Assembly: GCA_028287745.1 (NCBI GenBank)
Contig: JAQBPB010000052.1
Location: 1 to 64,000 of the forward strand
Source: Chloroflexota bacterium
GTDB lineage: Bacteria > Chloroflexota > Chloroflexia > Chloroheliales > Chloroheliaceae
DNA: 64,000 nt
Direction: 5' to 3'
The notes beneath the pieces are model-generated. The model saw nothing but the letters and a program-made list of their open reading frames with translations, was not told where the DNA came from and made no database searches. How positions within the stretch are numbered: the stretch's first letter is position 1; every line of letters begins with the position of its first letter. Positions 27,905-34,957 of the stretch are shown here, one piece after another. Both the position numbers and the translations under genes were made by a program.

Positions 27905-27954
27905 TAAAAAAGCTGTAGATGTCTTTACCCACAACGAGTAAATTCATCTACAGC
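27905..27954 (-). terminator. Rho-independent terminator after the DsbA-like gene
   Basis: Read on the minus strand, GCTGTAGATG (27954-27945) pairs with CATCTACAGC (27921-27912). Inside, after a 2x2 mismatch, a further 5-bp TTTAC/GTAAA helix closes a 9-base loop. A run of six T follows at once (27911-27906). Confidence 0.9.
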
Positions 27955-28008
27955 ATTATCGCTTTTCAGAGGCGCAGCGTCAAGGAAAATTGACGTGCAG
28001 TTAAAAAG

Positions 28009-28581
28009 TTAACCCCTGGAGCGCTTTACTTCATACAGGTAGGGCTGGCTAATCAACCAGGAGAAGTGTTTCCACAGGTCCTGGGCGGTCTGGCCCTGCG
28101 GGACTTCGCTGATAATCGGGCCGCTGAACCCGAAATCCTGGTTGCCGGGGACCAGCCAGGGTACGCCATAGGTCTTATATTTATCAACAGCGGCCTGGTG
28201 TTCGGCTTTAAGGTCATCCAGCGTGGAAGGGTCGGCCTGGGCCGCCTCAAACAGGTCCGGGCTTAACCCGGCTTCCGCCAGGGCTTTGGGGAAAACTGAT
28301 TTCCAGACATCGCCTTCCCAGGGTTTGATACCCTGTTCATGGGTGGCCTGCCCCAGGGCGGCGTACAGGCTGTGGACTGCCTGGTTGCCGCCAATGCGCC
28401 GGGCCAGGACGCAAGTCCGCAGGTGGGCCAGGGTTTCTTCGGGAGCGTTGTTGTTCAGGCCCAGGCTGAAAAATTTCCACTCGACTTCTAGCGGCTGCTG
28501 GCGCTGGACTTCCCGGATCCATGCCGAGGTCCGCCAGGTCCAGGGACATAACGGGTCAAAGTAAAAGGTTAAGTCACTCAC
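28009..28581 (-). CDS. DsbA-family protein, Rv2466c-like, monothiol CPWT
   Basis: Thioredoxin-fold protein of 190 residues of the DsbA/FrnE superfamily. The N-terminal FYFDPLCPWTWRTSAW closely resembles the mycobacterial mycothiol-dependent nitroreductase Rv2466c, whose motif is CPWC. Here it is C12-P-W-T15, so the resolving Cys is lost and a monothiol (glutathionylation-like) mechanism is expected if the protein is active. The helical insert and a YGVPWLVPG cis-Pro loop are present. The start is GTG at 28581 with GGAG nine bases before. A TTGACA hexamer at 28722-28717 and TATAAT at 28663-28658 upstream are possible promoter parts but are not mutually well spaced. Monocistronic, closed by the terminator at 27905-27954. 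Confidence 0.88.
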   Translation of the reverse strand: MSDLTFYFDPLCPWTWRTSAWIREVQRQQPLEVEWKFFSLGLNNNAPEETLAHLRTCVLARRIGGNQAVHSLYAALGQATHEQGIKPWEGDVWKSVFPKALAEAGLSPDLFEAAQADPSTLDDLKAEHQAAVDKYKTYGVPWLVPGNQDFGFSGPIISEVPQGQTAQDLWKHFSWLISQPYLYEVKRSRG

Positions 28582-28755
28582 TTTATTAAGCTCCTGTTTT
28601 TATTAAATGGTCAATCCCGTGCCGGGTCTGGTAGGTATTACCCGCATTCCGGCCGGGATTATATTTAAGAAAAGGTTATTAAATACAGGTGCAATACACT
28701 ACCACACCGCTCTGGATTGTCAAGAATGGTCGCCAGGCTACTAAAGGCTATTTTT

Positions 28756-29463
28756 CTATTCCAGTTCCAGGCGTACACCGAATTCGCGCAGGTGGGAAAT
28801 ATCGTTGAAAGAAACCAGCGAAACCTGGTTGTCCTTGCAGCGCACAATTGTAACGGCGGTATTGTGGAGCGGGAAGAGCAGGTCGCGCTCCTGGTTTAAA
28901 ATAGCCGCCAGAAAGACATTTATCACCCCGGCGTGGGCAAAGACCGCGACTCTGCCGCCGGGATGCCGCCCGGCGATTTTCCCGAAAGCGCGGGTTACCC
29001 GTTCGCGGAAGGCTTCGCTTTTCTCGCTGCCCGGCAAGGCCGACCAGCGTCCTTCCAGGGAAACTTTGCGGATAGCTTCATCATAAAGGCGGCGCATTTC
29101 GGGCATAGAAATTTCCGGGCCAGGCTGTTCTCCCAACGGCCTGCCGTCAATCCGGAACTGAATTTCGCGCAGGTCTTCTTCCAGGATAACCTCCATGGCC
29201 CGGATTTCCGCGAAAGGCGCGGCTGTCTCGCGGGTACGGTGGAGCGGACTGCTGTAAAGGGCGTCAAAGCGCTTATCGGCCCACCAGCGGCTCAGGGCGG
29301 CCGCCTGGCGCTTTCCCAGGGGAGTTAAGGGCGGCGATTCCAGGCCGCTGTCCGGGATAACAAATTCCGGGCCGGGTAGGGCGTCACCATGCCGGATGAG
29401 ATACAGTTCGGCGGCGCCGTTTTTACGACTGAGCAAGGGGTTAAGGTTAAATTCGGCGGTCAT
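28756..29463 (-). CDS. Histidine phosphatase family protein
   Basis: Phosphoglycerate-mutase-like phosphatase of 235 residues. The phospho-acceptor His is in LYLIRHGD (Arg24-His25-Gly26), LYSSPLHRTRETAAPF supplies the second Arg/His set and FAHAGVIN the C-terminal His. Residue spacing fits SixA/GpmB-like broad phosphatases; the substrate is unknown. The ATG at 29463 is chosen over 29481 because GGAG (29477-29474), lying over the stop of the preceding gene, is correctly spaced, which implies coupled translation with the phosphotransferase. Confidence 0.9.
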   Translation of the reverse strand: MTAEFNLNPLLSRKNGAAELYLIRHGDALPGPEFVIPDSGLESPPLTPLGKRQAAALSRWWADKRFDALYSSPLHRTRETAAPFAEIRAMEVILEEDLREIQFRIDGRPLGEQPGPEISMPEMRRLYDEAIRKVSLEGRWSALPGSEKSEAFRERVTRAFGKIAGRHPGGRVAVFAHAGVINVFLAAILNQERDLLFPLHNTAVTIVRCKDNQVSLVSFNDISHLREFGVRLELE

Positions 29464-29470
29464 TGTAGGG

Positions 29471-30529
29471 TTACTCCGCATCTGTAATAAGTTTTAACGC
29501 TCGACGGCCCAGGGCCGGAACCCCTTTATCCAGCAGCGCATAAAAGGGATCATCGGTCGTACCGGCCAGGTAACGGACGTAATTACCTTCCAATAAAATA
29601 GCCAGTTTCCAGATTGCCAGCACTTCGTAGAATTTTAGATTCTCCACCGCCCGGCCGCTCAGTTCAGCGTAGCGGGCGGCTACTTCGGCCCTGGAAGGGA
29701 AGCCCGTTTCCTCGGTTATGTGTCCCAGGTCTTGCTCAAAAATCGGCGGCGGGTCGCCCTTTTCTCGCCAGTTGGAGAGTAAATAGCCCAGGTCGGCCAG
29801 CGGGTCGCCCAGGGTCGCCATTTCCCAGTCAACCACGGCCAGGATACGGGCCGGGGGCCGGGGCGCGTACATTACGTTATCAATCCGGAAGTCGCCATGG
29901 ACAATCGTGGCCGGGGGCGACACCGGTAAATTCTTTTTGAGCCATTCGCTGACGGTATCCAGTTCCGGTAGCGGGCGGTGGCGCGATTTATCAAGCTGGC
30001 CGGTCCAGCGTTTAAGCTGGCGTTCCAGGTAGCCTTCGGGTTTGCCCAGGGTTTCCAGCCCGGCGGCCTTCCAATCGACCGCGTGCAGCCTGACCAGGAT
30101 TTGAATTAATTCTTCGGCCATTTCCGCCCGGCCCGCCGGGTTAGCGAACGCTTCCGGCACCGATGACCTGACTACAATTCCGGGAATTTTTTCCATTAAA
30201 TAAAAAGGCGCGCCCAGGACGCTTTCGTCAGCGCAAAAGAGGATGGGACGTGGGACGGGCAGGCTGGTGTTAATCAGCCCGCTTATCAGGCGGTATTCCC
30301 GGCCCACATCGTGGGCGGTCGGCAAGAGCGGCCCGCGAGGCGGCCGACGCAAAATCCATTCTTCGGCCTGGCCTCCCTCCGTTTTTCTTTCAATGACAAA
30401 GGTTTCGTTAGAGTGGCCCAGACCAACTTTAGTAGCGGTCAGACTGGTGGTAGGTAGGGGAGAGGGCAATTGTCCAGCAAGATAACGGGCCAGCCTGGCT
30501 TCATCGACCAGGGGTGGGAGGTTTGTCAT
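29471..30529 (-). CDS. Phosphotransferase family (APH/choline-kinase fold), ACAD10-like
   Basis: Small-molecule kinase-like protein of 352 residues. The catalytic loop is VHGDFRIDNVMY and the metal-binding segment VVDWEMATLGDPLADLGYLL. The N-lobe has a glycine-poor loop GLGHSNETFVIE and ILRRPPRGPLLPTAHDV. These mark the ACAD10/fumble-like group, found with acyl-CoA dehydrogenases and distinct from antibiotic-resistance kinases. The ATG at 30529 gives the conserved N-terminus (MTNLPPLVDEARL); an alternative at 30586 adds 19 residues without homology. It is followed directly by the histidine phosphatase, forming a kinase/phosphatase pair. Confidence 0.9.
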   Translation of the reverse strand: MTNLPPLVDEARLARYLAGQLPSPLPTTSLTATKVGLGHSNETFVIERKTEGGQAEEWILRRPPRGPLLPTAHDVGREYRLISGLINTSLPVPRPILFCADESVLGAPFYLMEKIPGIVVRSSVPEAFANPAGRAEMAEELIQILVRLHAVDWKAAGLETLGKPEGYLERQLKRWTGQLDKSRHRPLPELDTVSEWLKKNLPVSPPATIVHGDFRIDNVMYAPRPPARILAVVDWEMATLGDPLADLGYLLSNWREKGDPPPIFEQDLGHITEETGFPSRAEVAARYAELSGRAVENLKFYEVLAIWKLAILLEGNYVRYLAGTTDDPFYALLDKGVPALGRRALKLITDAE

Positions 30530-30649
30530 GTTACAAACGGACCTTTCATATTTTATTGAGATAGCTTGCCAGAGACCTTTTGACATGGTTATTTTGAGCT
30601 ACGGCCCTGGAAAAGTCAAACCTTTTTCCTGACTTAAGCCGCAAAGGCA

Positions 30650-30665
30650 CCAATTTGCAAATTGG
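30650..30665. promoter_or_regulatory. 16-bp perfect palindrome, probable operator
   Basis: CCAATTTGCAAATTGG is a perfect dyad positioned at about +4 to +19 of the predicted minus-strand transcript, where a bound repressor would block initiation or escape. Confidence 0.5.
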
Positions 30666-30675
30666 CCTAAATAGT

Positions 30676-30703
30676 AGTATAAGTAACATACGTAACTGTA
30701 CAA
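30676..30703 (-). promoter_or_regulatory. Promoter of phosphotransferase-phosphatase pair
   Basis: On the minus strand TTGTAC (30703-30698), a 16-bp spacer and TATACT (30681-30676) form a plausible sigma70 promoter, about 140 bases before the ATG at 30529. Confidence 0.4.
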
Positions 30704-31005
30704 AAAGCCTTTGATATTTGTATATTATCTCTCAAAGCCTTCTGGCAAAAGCTCACCCCAGGCTTTGCTGTTTGTACCTCTATGACAACCGGTTTGCTTA
30801 ATTGTTTTTGACTCTCCACCAGGACAAGAAGCAGCTTGTACGTGTTGTCTACGGCCTTGCTTTCGGAAGCCGGGTTACCCAATTATCATTTGCTGTTTGA
30901 AATACTTTCCAGCCTGTTGAACCTTGCGATTTTAAAACCATACTTCTATCAAATCAATTTGGTCTGGTCTATCTAGCCTTTCAGGTATGAAAGTGAGAAT
31001 ATTTA

Positions 31006-31287
31006 ATGAGTACGAATAAACAATTTCTAGGCCCGAACGCTCACTTGAACGAGGCGGTTGCCATTTTAAGAGCCTGCCTGCCGCTCATAAAGCGTCTTTC
31101 AACCGAATATGTCACTTTGGACCTTAGCTCCCAGGAAAAAGCCTGCCTGCTTAATTATAAAAAACTGGTCGAAGCCGATTACAAAGATAGCGAATGGAGC
31201 TATTTGCGGGTTGCCGCCGGAGTCCAGATTAGCAGCCTGACGGCTTTGAACAGTTTATTGAACCGGTTTCAAGCCTCCCAGGCCTAG
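31006..31287 (+). CDS. Small uncharacterised protein, paralogue 1
   Basis: Protein of 93 residues, no recognised family. It is predicted all-helical: NAHLNEAVAILRACLPLIKRL, then SSQEKACLLNYKKLVEADY, then a C-terminal helix SSLTALNSLLNRFQ. There is no signal or membrane segment. The C-terminal two thirds align in register with the next gene (ALNxLL at the end, an L(D/T)LS/T-xx-E block and a K-x3-x-A/L block), so the two are probably diverged duplicates. First of four small co-directional genes. Confidence 0.65.
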   Translation: MSTNKQFLGPNAHLNEAVAILRACLPLIKRLSTEYVTLDLSSQEKACLLNYKKLVEADYKDSEWSYLRVAAGVQISSLTALNSLLNRFQASQA

Positions 31288-31434
31288 CCGATTCCATTAA
31301 ACCGGCTTATGCGCCTGACCGGTATTTTAGGTAGGCCCGGTGTTCGTGACCGGCTGAATTAGATTCTAACCCGGGTATTAAGACTAATTTGCGGTACACA
31401 CCCGGGAATTACACGGCGCAAAAGGGGTGAAATT

Positions 31435-31731
31435 GTGGCTGACCATTTTGCGGGAGATTTAAGCCGGGTAGAAGCGATTGTGAAATTAACAGCCTGCCGG
31501 GAGTTAGCCGCCCGGCTCGGCACCGAAGGTCTTGGCATGACCCTGACCATGGAAGAACTGGCCGCTTTAGATGGTTTCAAGCAAGTCTGGTTGGCCGGTT
31601 TCCTCGAGGGTAACAGCCATATTTACCGCCAGGCTGGACTTTCGCGGGGAGATATTGCGGCCTTAAACCGGCTTTTAACTCTCAGCCAGGGACAAAATAT
31701 GCGGCGTTTGCATCAGTCTGGTGACGATTAA
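31435..31731 (+). CDS. Small uncharacterised protein, paralogue 2
   Basis: Protein of 98 residues starting with GTG at 31435, with AGGGG upstream. Helical, cytosolic, no known family. It shares with the preceding gene the pattern MTLTMEELAALDGFKQ (against LDLSSQEKACLLNYKK) and the terminal GDIAALNRLLTLSQ (against SSLTALNSLLNRFQ). The 147-bp gap between them carries only a weak CCCGGGT/ACCCGGG inverted repeat. Confidence 0.65.
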   Translation: MADHFAGDLSRVEAIVKLTACRELAARLGTEGLGMTLTMEELAALDGFKQVWLAGFLEGNSHIYRQAGLSRGDIAALNRLLTLSQGQNMRRLHQSGDD

Positions 31732-31764
31732 AAGCTTTAGCAGCGATGAAGGATCTAGATCTAA

Positions 31765-32061
31765 ATGAAGACAAAAAAACTGCCCCAGATAGCTGCCCCG
31801 TTGGTTGTACATACCGATCTGCGCGAAGCCCTTGAAAGCCTGGCCGAACGAACTTATAGCAGCGAAAAACTGCTATTGGAAGTCATCGAGCAGTTGGGCT
31901 TAAAGGCCGAAATCCTGGGTAAAGATGCCCGGCGCGTCTGCTACATTCTACGACCATATAAGGTTAACGACCCGGAGGGGCAGTATTATCCCTGTTACGA
32001 AATGAACCTAACCGGCGAAGGCCGGGGTAAAGTCAATACCGGAATTGGCTGGTGGTGGTAA
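31765..32061 (+). CDS. Small uncharacterised protein
   Basis: Protein of 98 residues with a helical first half (DLREALESLAERTYSSEKLLLEVIEQLGL) and a beta-rich second half with Tyr/Trp (EGQYYPCYEMNLTGEGRGK) ending in GWWW. It does not resemble the two preceding proteins. The ATG at 31765 lies 33 bp after the previous stop. Family unknown. Confidence 0.65.
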   Translation: MKTKKLPQIAAPLVVHTDLREALESLAERTYSSEKLLLEVIEQLGLKAEILGKDARRVCYILRPYKVNDPEGQYYPCYEMNLTGEGRGKVNTGIGWWW

Positions 32062-32086
32062 TAATTTCTCAGAGAAGGTTATAAAC

Positions 32087-32347
32087 ATGCGACACAAAAG
32101 TACTTATTATTTTACCTATAAACTGCGCGAGTTAGGCGACCTGGAAGCCCGGCGCGGTGGATTTGTCTTTAAATCCGGCACGGTCCACCCGGAGCGGTTC
32201 ACCCGTACCGTCCTGTGGCCGGAAGTCTTGAAGGTAGAACCCGGTTACCTGGACGTTAAATATCGCAGTCATGAAATTCACGACTGGCCCTATGAGGATG
32301 TAACCTACCAGCCTCTTGAAGTAGAGGATGTCGAAAGCGACAGGTAA
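32087..32347 (+). CDS. Small uncharacterised beta-rich protein
   Basis: Protein of 86 residues; the ATG at 32087 is chosen because AGAAGG is well spaced upstream, against an unsupported ATG at 32045 that overlaps the previous gene. The protein is rich in charged and aromatic residues with short strands (STYYFTYKLRELGDL, GYLDVKYRSHEIHDWPYEDV) and an acidic end. No known family. Followed by a terminator at 32380, closing the four-gene group. Confidence 0.65.
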   Translation: MRHKSTYYFTYKLRELGDLEARRGGFVFKSGTVHPERFTRTVLWPEVLKVEPGYLDVKYRSHEIHDWPYEDVTYQPLEVEDVESDR

Positions 32348-32379
32348 GTCAACTAAAAAATCAAGCATCGTATTTTATC

Positions 32380-32415
32380 CCGGCCAGTCCTGAAAAGATG
32401 GCCGGAATATTTTTC
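32380..32415 (+). terminator. Rho-independent terminator of the small-protein group
   Basis: CCGGCCA (32380-32386) pairs with TGGCCGG (32399-32405) over a 12-base loop, followed by AATATTTTT. Confidence 0.75.
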
Positions 32416-32430
32416 ATAAGGCGTTTTATG

Positions 32431-32460
32431 TTGACGGTAGTCTTTAAAATGGCCTAATAT
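32431..32460 (+). promoter_or_regulatory. Promoter of the molybdenum hydroxylase gene
   Basis: TTGACG (32431-32436), an 18-bp spacer and TAATAT (32455-32460) lie just after the preceding terminator, about 50 bases before the TTG start. Confidence 0.5.
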
Positions 32461-32512
32461 GGTACGTTGTAGGAATGGCTTTACAGCCTCGCATTAAAGA
32501 AAGGAAAATCCT

Positions 32513-34834
32513 TTGTCTAACGGGTTAAATTTGGAACCGGTAAAAACGAATGGAAACGGAAAAGGAAGCGAAAACGGTAATGGGCTATTAACAGTAGGCC
32601 ATAGTGTGCCGCGGGTAGACGGGCCGGATAAAGTTAGCGGTATGGCGCGTTACGCGGCCGACCTTAATTTGCCCGGCCTTTTACATGCTCGCCCGGTCTT
32701 AAGCCTGTACGCCCACGCGAAAATCAAAAATATTAACATCTCCGCCGCATTAAAGGTCCCGGGAGTTATCCGGGTGGTTACCGCTAAAGATTTGCCAATT
32801 AAAAGCGGCGCCTCCGAGTCCCGCAAGCGCGATCCCCTGGCAAAAGATGAAGTTTTCTTTTACGGCCAGCCGGTAGTTATTGTGCTGGGCGAAACCGAAG
32901 CCGCCGCCCGTGACGGTGCGGAGCTGGTTGAAATAGAATATGAACCGCTGCCCAGCGCTGTAGACTTTTTAAAGGCTATGGAACATGACGCGCCCCTGGT
33001 TAAGAATAAACCTTCTTCCGGGGCCGATGCCGAGGCTTCAATGCACAATGCCTCCGCTGGCGGAGCCAAAGAAGAAGAAAAAGTCGACCTGCCGCCCAAT
33101 GTTACCAACCATTCGCATATGAAACGGGGCGACGTGGAAGCCGGGTTTAAGGAAGCGGCGGTTATTTCCGAACATACCTACCGGGTTCCCGGGGTCCACC
33201 AGAGCTATATTGAAACCCAGGCTGTGACCGCCGCGCCGGACCCGCTGGGCGGCATGGTAATCTACACCAGCACCCAGGCCGGGTTTTACTGCCGGGACGA
33301 AGTAGCCGGGGCATTGGGTATTCCTGCCAATAAAGTTCGGGTTGTGACTATGACCGTTGGCGGCGCGTTTGGCGCAAAATTTGTATTGATCGAACCCCTG
33401 GCGGCGGCCCTGGCAAAACTGGCCGCTCGTCCGGTCCGGCTCACCTTTTACCGGATGGAAGATTTGCTGGCCGCTAACCCGGTCCAGGCCGGTATTGTCG
33501 AATTTAAAATGGGTGCGCGGGCTGACGGAACTATCTGCGCCATCAAAGCCAAAATGTACCTGGATAGCGGTTTTTATCCGGGTGCCGGTACCTGGGCGAT
33601 AGGCATGATCGGGATGTGCTACCGGGTGCCGAATTTTGATATGGAAGCCTTTGAAGTCCTGACTCACAAGGTCAGTGTCGGGGCGTACCGCGCTCCCGGC
33701 GCGCCCCAGGTCACTTTTGTGACCGAAACGGCCGTTGACGAATTGGCCCATAAGTTAAATATGGACCCGCTGGAATTCCGTTTGAAAAACTGCGTGGTTG
33801 AAGGCGACAAGAATAACAGCGATCAGACCTGGCCCCGGATTGGCTTGAAGGAGTGCCTGGAAACTTTAGGCCAGCACCCAATCTGGAAAAACCGCCACCA
33901 GAAAGGCCCCGACGAAGGCATCGGGCTGGCTTGCGGCGGTTGGGGCGGCGGTCTTGAACCGGCCTCGGCCCTTTGCCGGATGGATTCGGATGGCAACTTT
34001 ACCTTGCAGGTAGGCGTTAGTGACATATCAGGTGTTAGCACCAGCCTGCAAATGATCGCCGCCGAAGTGCTGGGCCTGACCGCCGATAAAGTCACAATTG
34101 TCTTGCTGGATACCAGCGCGGCTCCTTACGCCGGTGGTAGCGGCGGCAGTAAAACCCTCTATACTGTCGGGGCGGCTGTCCAGAAAGCGGCCGAAGACGC
34201 CGCCGAGCAAATCAAGAAAATTGCGGCGACCGAACTTGAAGCGGCTCCCCAGGATATTGAATTGAAAGGCGGCAAGGCTTCGGTCAAAGGTCTGCCCTCC
34301 CGTTCGGTGGATTTTGTAAAAATCGCCAAACGGTCCATGAGCAAGACGACCCCGGTCCTGGGCAATGGGGCCAGCGCCCAGCACAACCAGGCTCCCGGTT
34401 TTGCGGCCCACCTGGCAAAAGTTAAGGTTGACCGGGAGACCGGCGAAGTTAAAATCCTGGAGTACGTGGCGGCGCAAGATGTCGGCAAGGCCATCAACCC
34501 CAGGGAGGTTGAAGGTCAGGTTCATGGTGGGGTAACCCAGGGCCTGGGCTGGGCGCTCTACGAGGAAATGATCTACGATGACAGCGGCACGCTCTTGAGC
34601 GGCAGTTTGATGGACTACACGGTCCTGAACGCGCCCCAGGTGCCGAGCATGGAAACCATTCTAGTTGAAGTACCTTCGCCGGACGGGCCTTTTGGGGCCC
34701 GGGGCGTGGGAGAACCGCCGGTCATTCCGGGCGGTGGTACCCTCAACAGCGCCATCTTTAACGCGGTGGGTATCCACATGACTGAAATGCCGATGACACC
34801 CCAGCGTGTTATCAAAGCCCTGCACGATAAGTAA
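32513..34834 (+). CDS. Xanthine dehydrogenase-family molybdopterin-binding subunit
   Basis: Large catalytic subunit of a molybdenum hydroxylase, 773 residues. A Gly/Asn-rich N-terminal tail leads to the signature RVDGPDKVSGMARYAADL and the alpha/beta hammerhead domain. The cofactor-binding half has GGAFGAKF, the GAYRAPGAPQ loop and DVGKAINPREVEGQ. The active-site Glu is E734 in GARGVGEPP. A charged insert at about residues 165-195 is not usual. These enzymes hydroxylate purines, aldehydes or CO; the exact substrate is not visible. The FAD and [2Fe-2S] partner subunits are not adjacent, so it is encoded alone. TTG start with AAAGGA upstream; bounded by terminators on both sides. Confidence 0.93.
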   Translation: MSNGLNLEPVKTNGNGKGSENGNGLLTVGHSVPRVDGPDKVSGMARYAADLNLPGLLHARPVLSLYAHAKIKNINISAALKVPGVIRVVTAKDLPIKSGASESRKRDPLAKDEVFFYGQPVVIVLGETEAAARDGAELVEIEYEPLPSAVDFLKAMEHDAPLVKNKPSSGADAEASMHNASAGGAKEEEKVDLPPNVTNHSHMKRGDVEAGFKEAAVISEHTYRVPGVHQSYIETQAVTAAPDPLGGMVIYTSTQAGFYCRDEVAGALGIPANKVRVVTMTVGGAFGAKFVLIEPLAAALAKLAARPVRLTFYRMEDLLAANPVQAGIVEFKMGARADGTICAIKAKMYLDSGFYPGAGTWAIGMIGMCYRVPNFDMEAFEVLTHKVSVGAYRAPGAPQVTFVTETAVDELAHKLNMDPLEFRLKNCVVEGDKNNSDQTWPRIGLKECLETLGQHPIWKNRHQKGPDEGIGLACGGWGGGLEPASALCRMDSDGNFTLQVGVSDISGVSTSLQMIAAEVLGLTADKVTIVLLDTSAAPYAGGSGGSKTLYTVGAAVQKAAEDAAEQIKKIAATELEAAPQDIELKGGKASVKGLPSRSVDFVKIAKRSMSKTTPVLGNGASAQHNQAPGFAAHLAKVKVDRETGEVKILEYVAAQDVGKAINPREVEGQVHGGVTQGLGWALYEEMIYDDSGTLLSGSLMDYTVLNAPQVPSMETILVEVPSPDGPFGARGVGEPPVIPGGGTLNSAIFNAVGIHMTEMPMTPQRVIKALHDK

Positions 34835-34844
34835 GCGTTAATTA

Positions 34845-34886
34845 AAAACCGCTGCCTTTGATTTTTCAAAAGCAGCGGTTTTTTTT
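34845..34886 (+). terminator. Strong Rho-independent terminator
   Basis: AACCGCTGC (34847-34855) pairs perfectly with GCAGCGGTT (34872-34880), the A-rich 5' side extends the stem against the T-run of eight, and the gene ends eleven bases upstream. Confidence 0.95.
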
Positions 34887-34957
34887 ATTGCTGAAGTTTA
34901 GTCGGTAATAGTGAAGTACAGGGTAGCATAGCGGGTTTGTTCCTGGGTAGCTACCGC

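Larger units (their letters stand above)
30587..31005. other. Divergent intergenic region
   Basis: About 420 bp between the phosphotransferase and the small-protein cluster. It carries a minus-strand promoter (30676-30703) with an overlapping 16-bp palindrome. A 71-codon minus frame at 30667-30882 starts with TTG and has no ribosome site; I do not call it a gene. Confidence 0.4.

Noticed and set aside
30667-30882. 71-codon minus-strand frame in the intergenic region
   Set aside because: TTG start without a ribosome site, no family features, and it overlaps the predicted promoter of the phosphotransferase.
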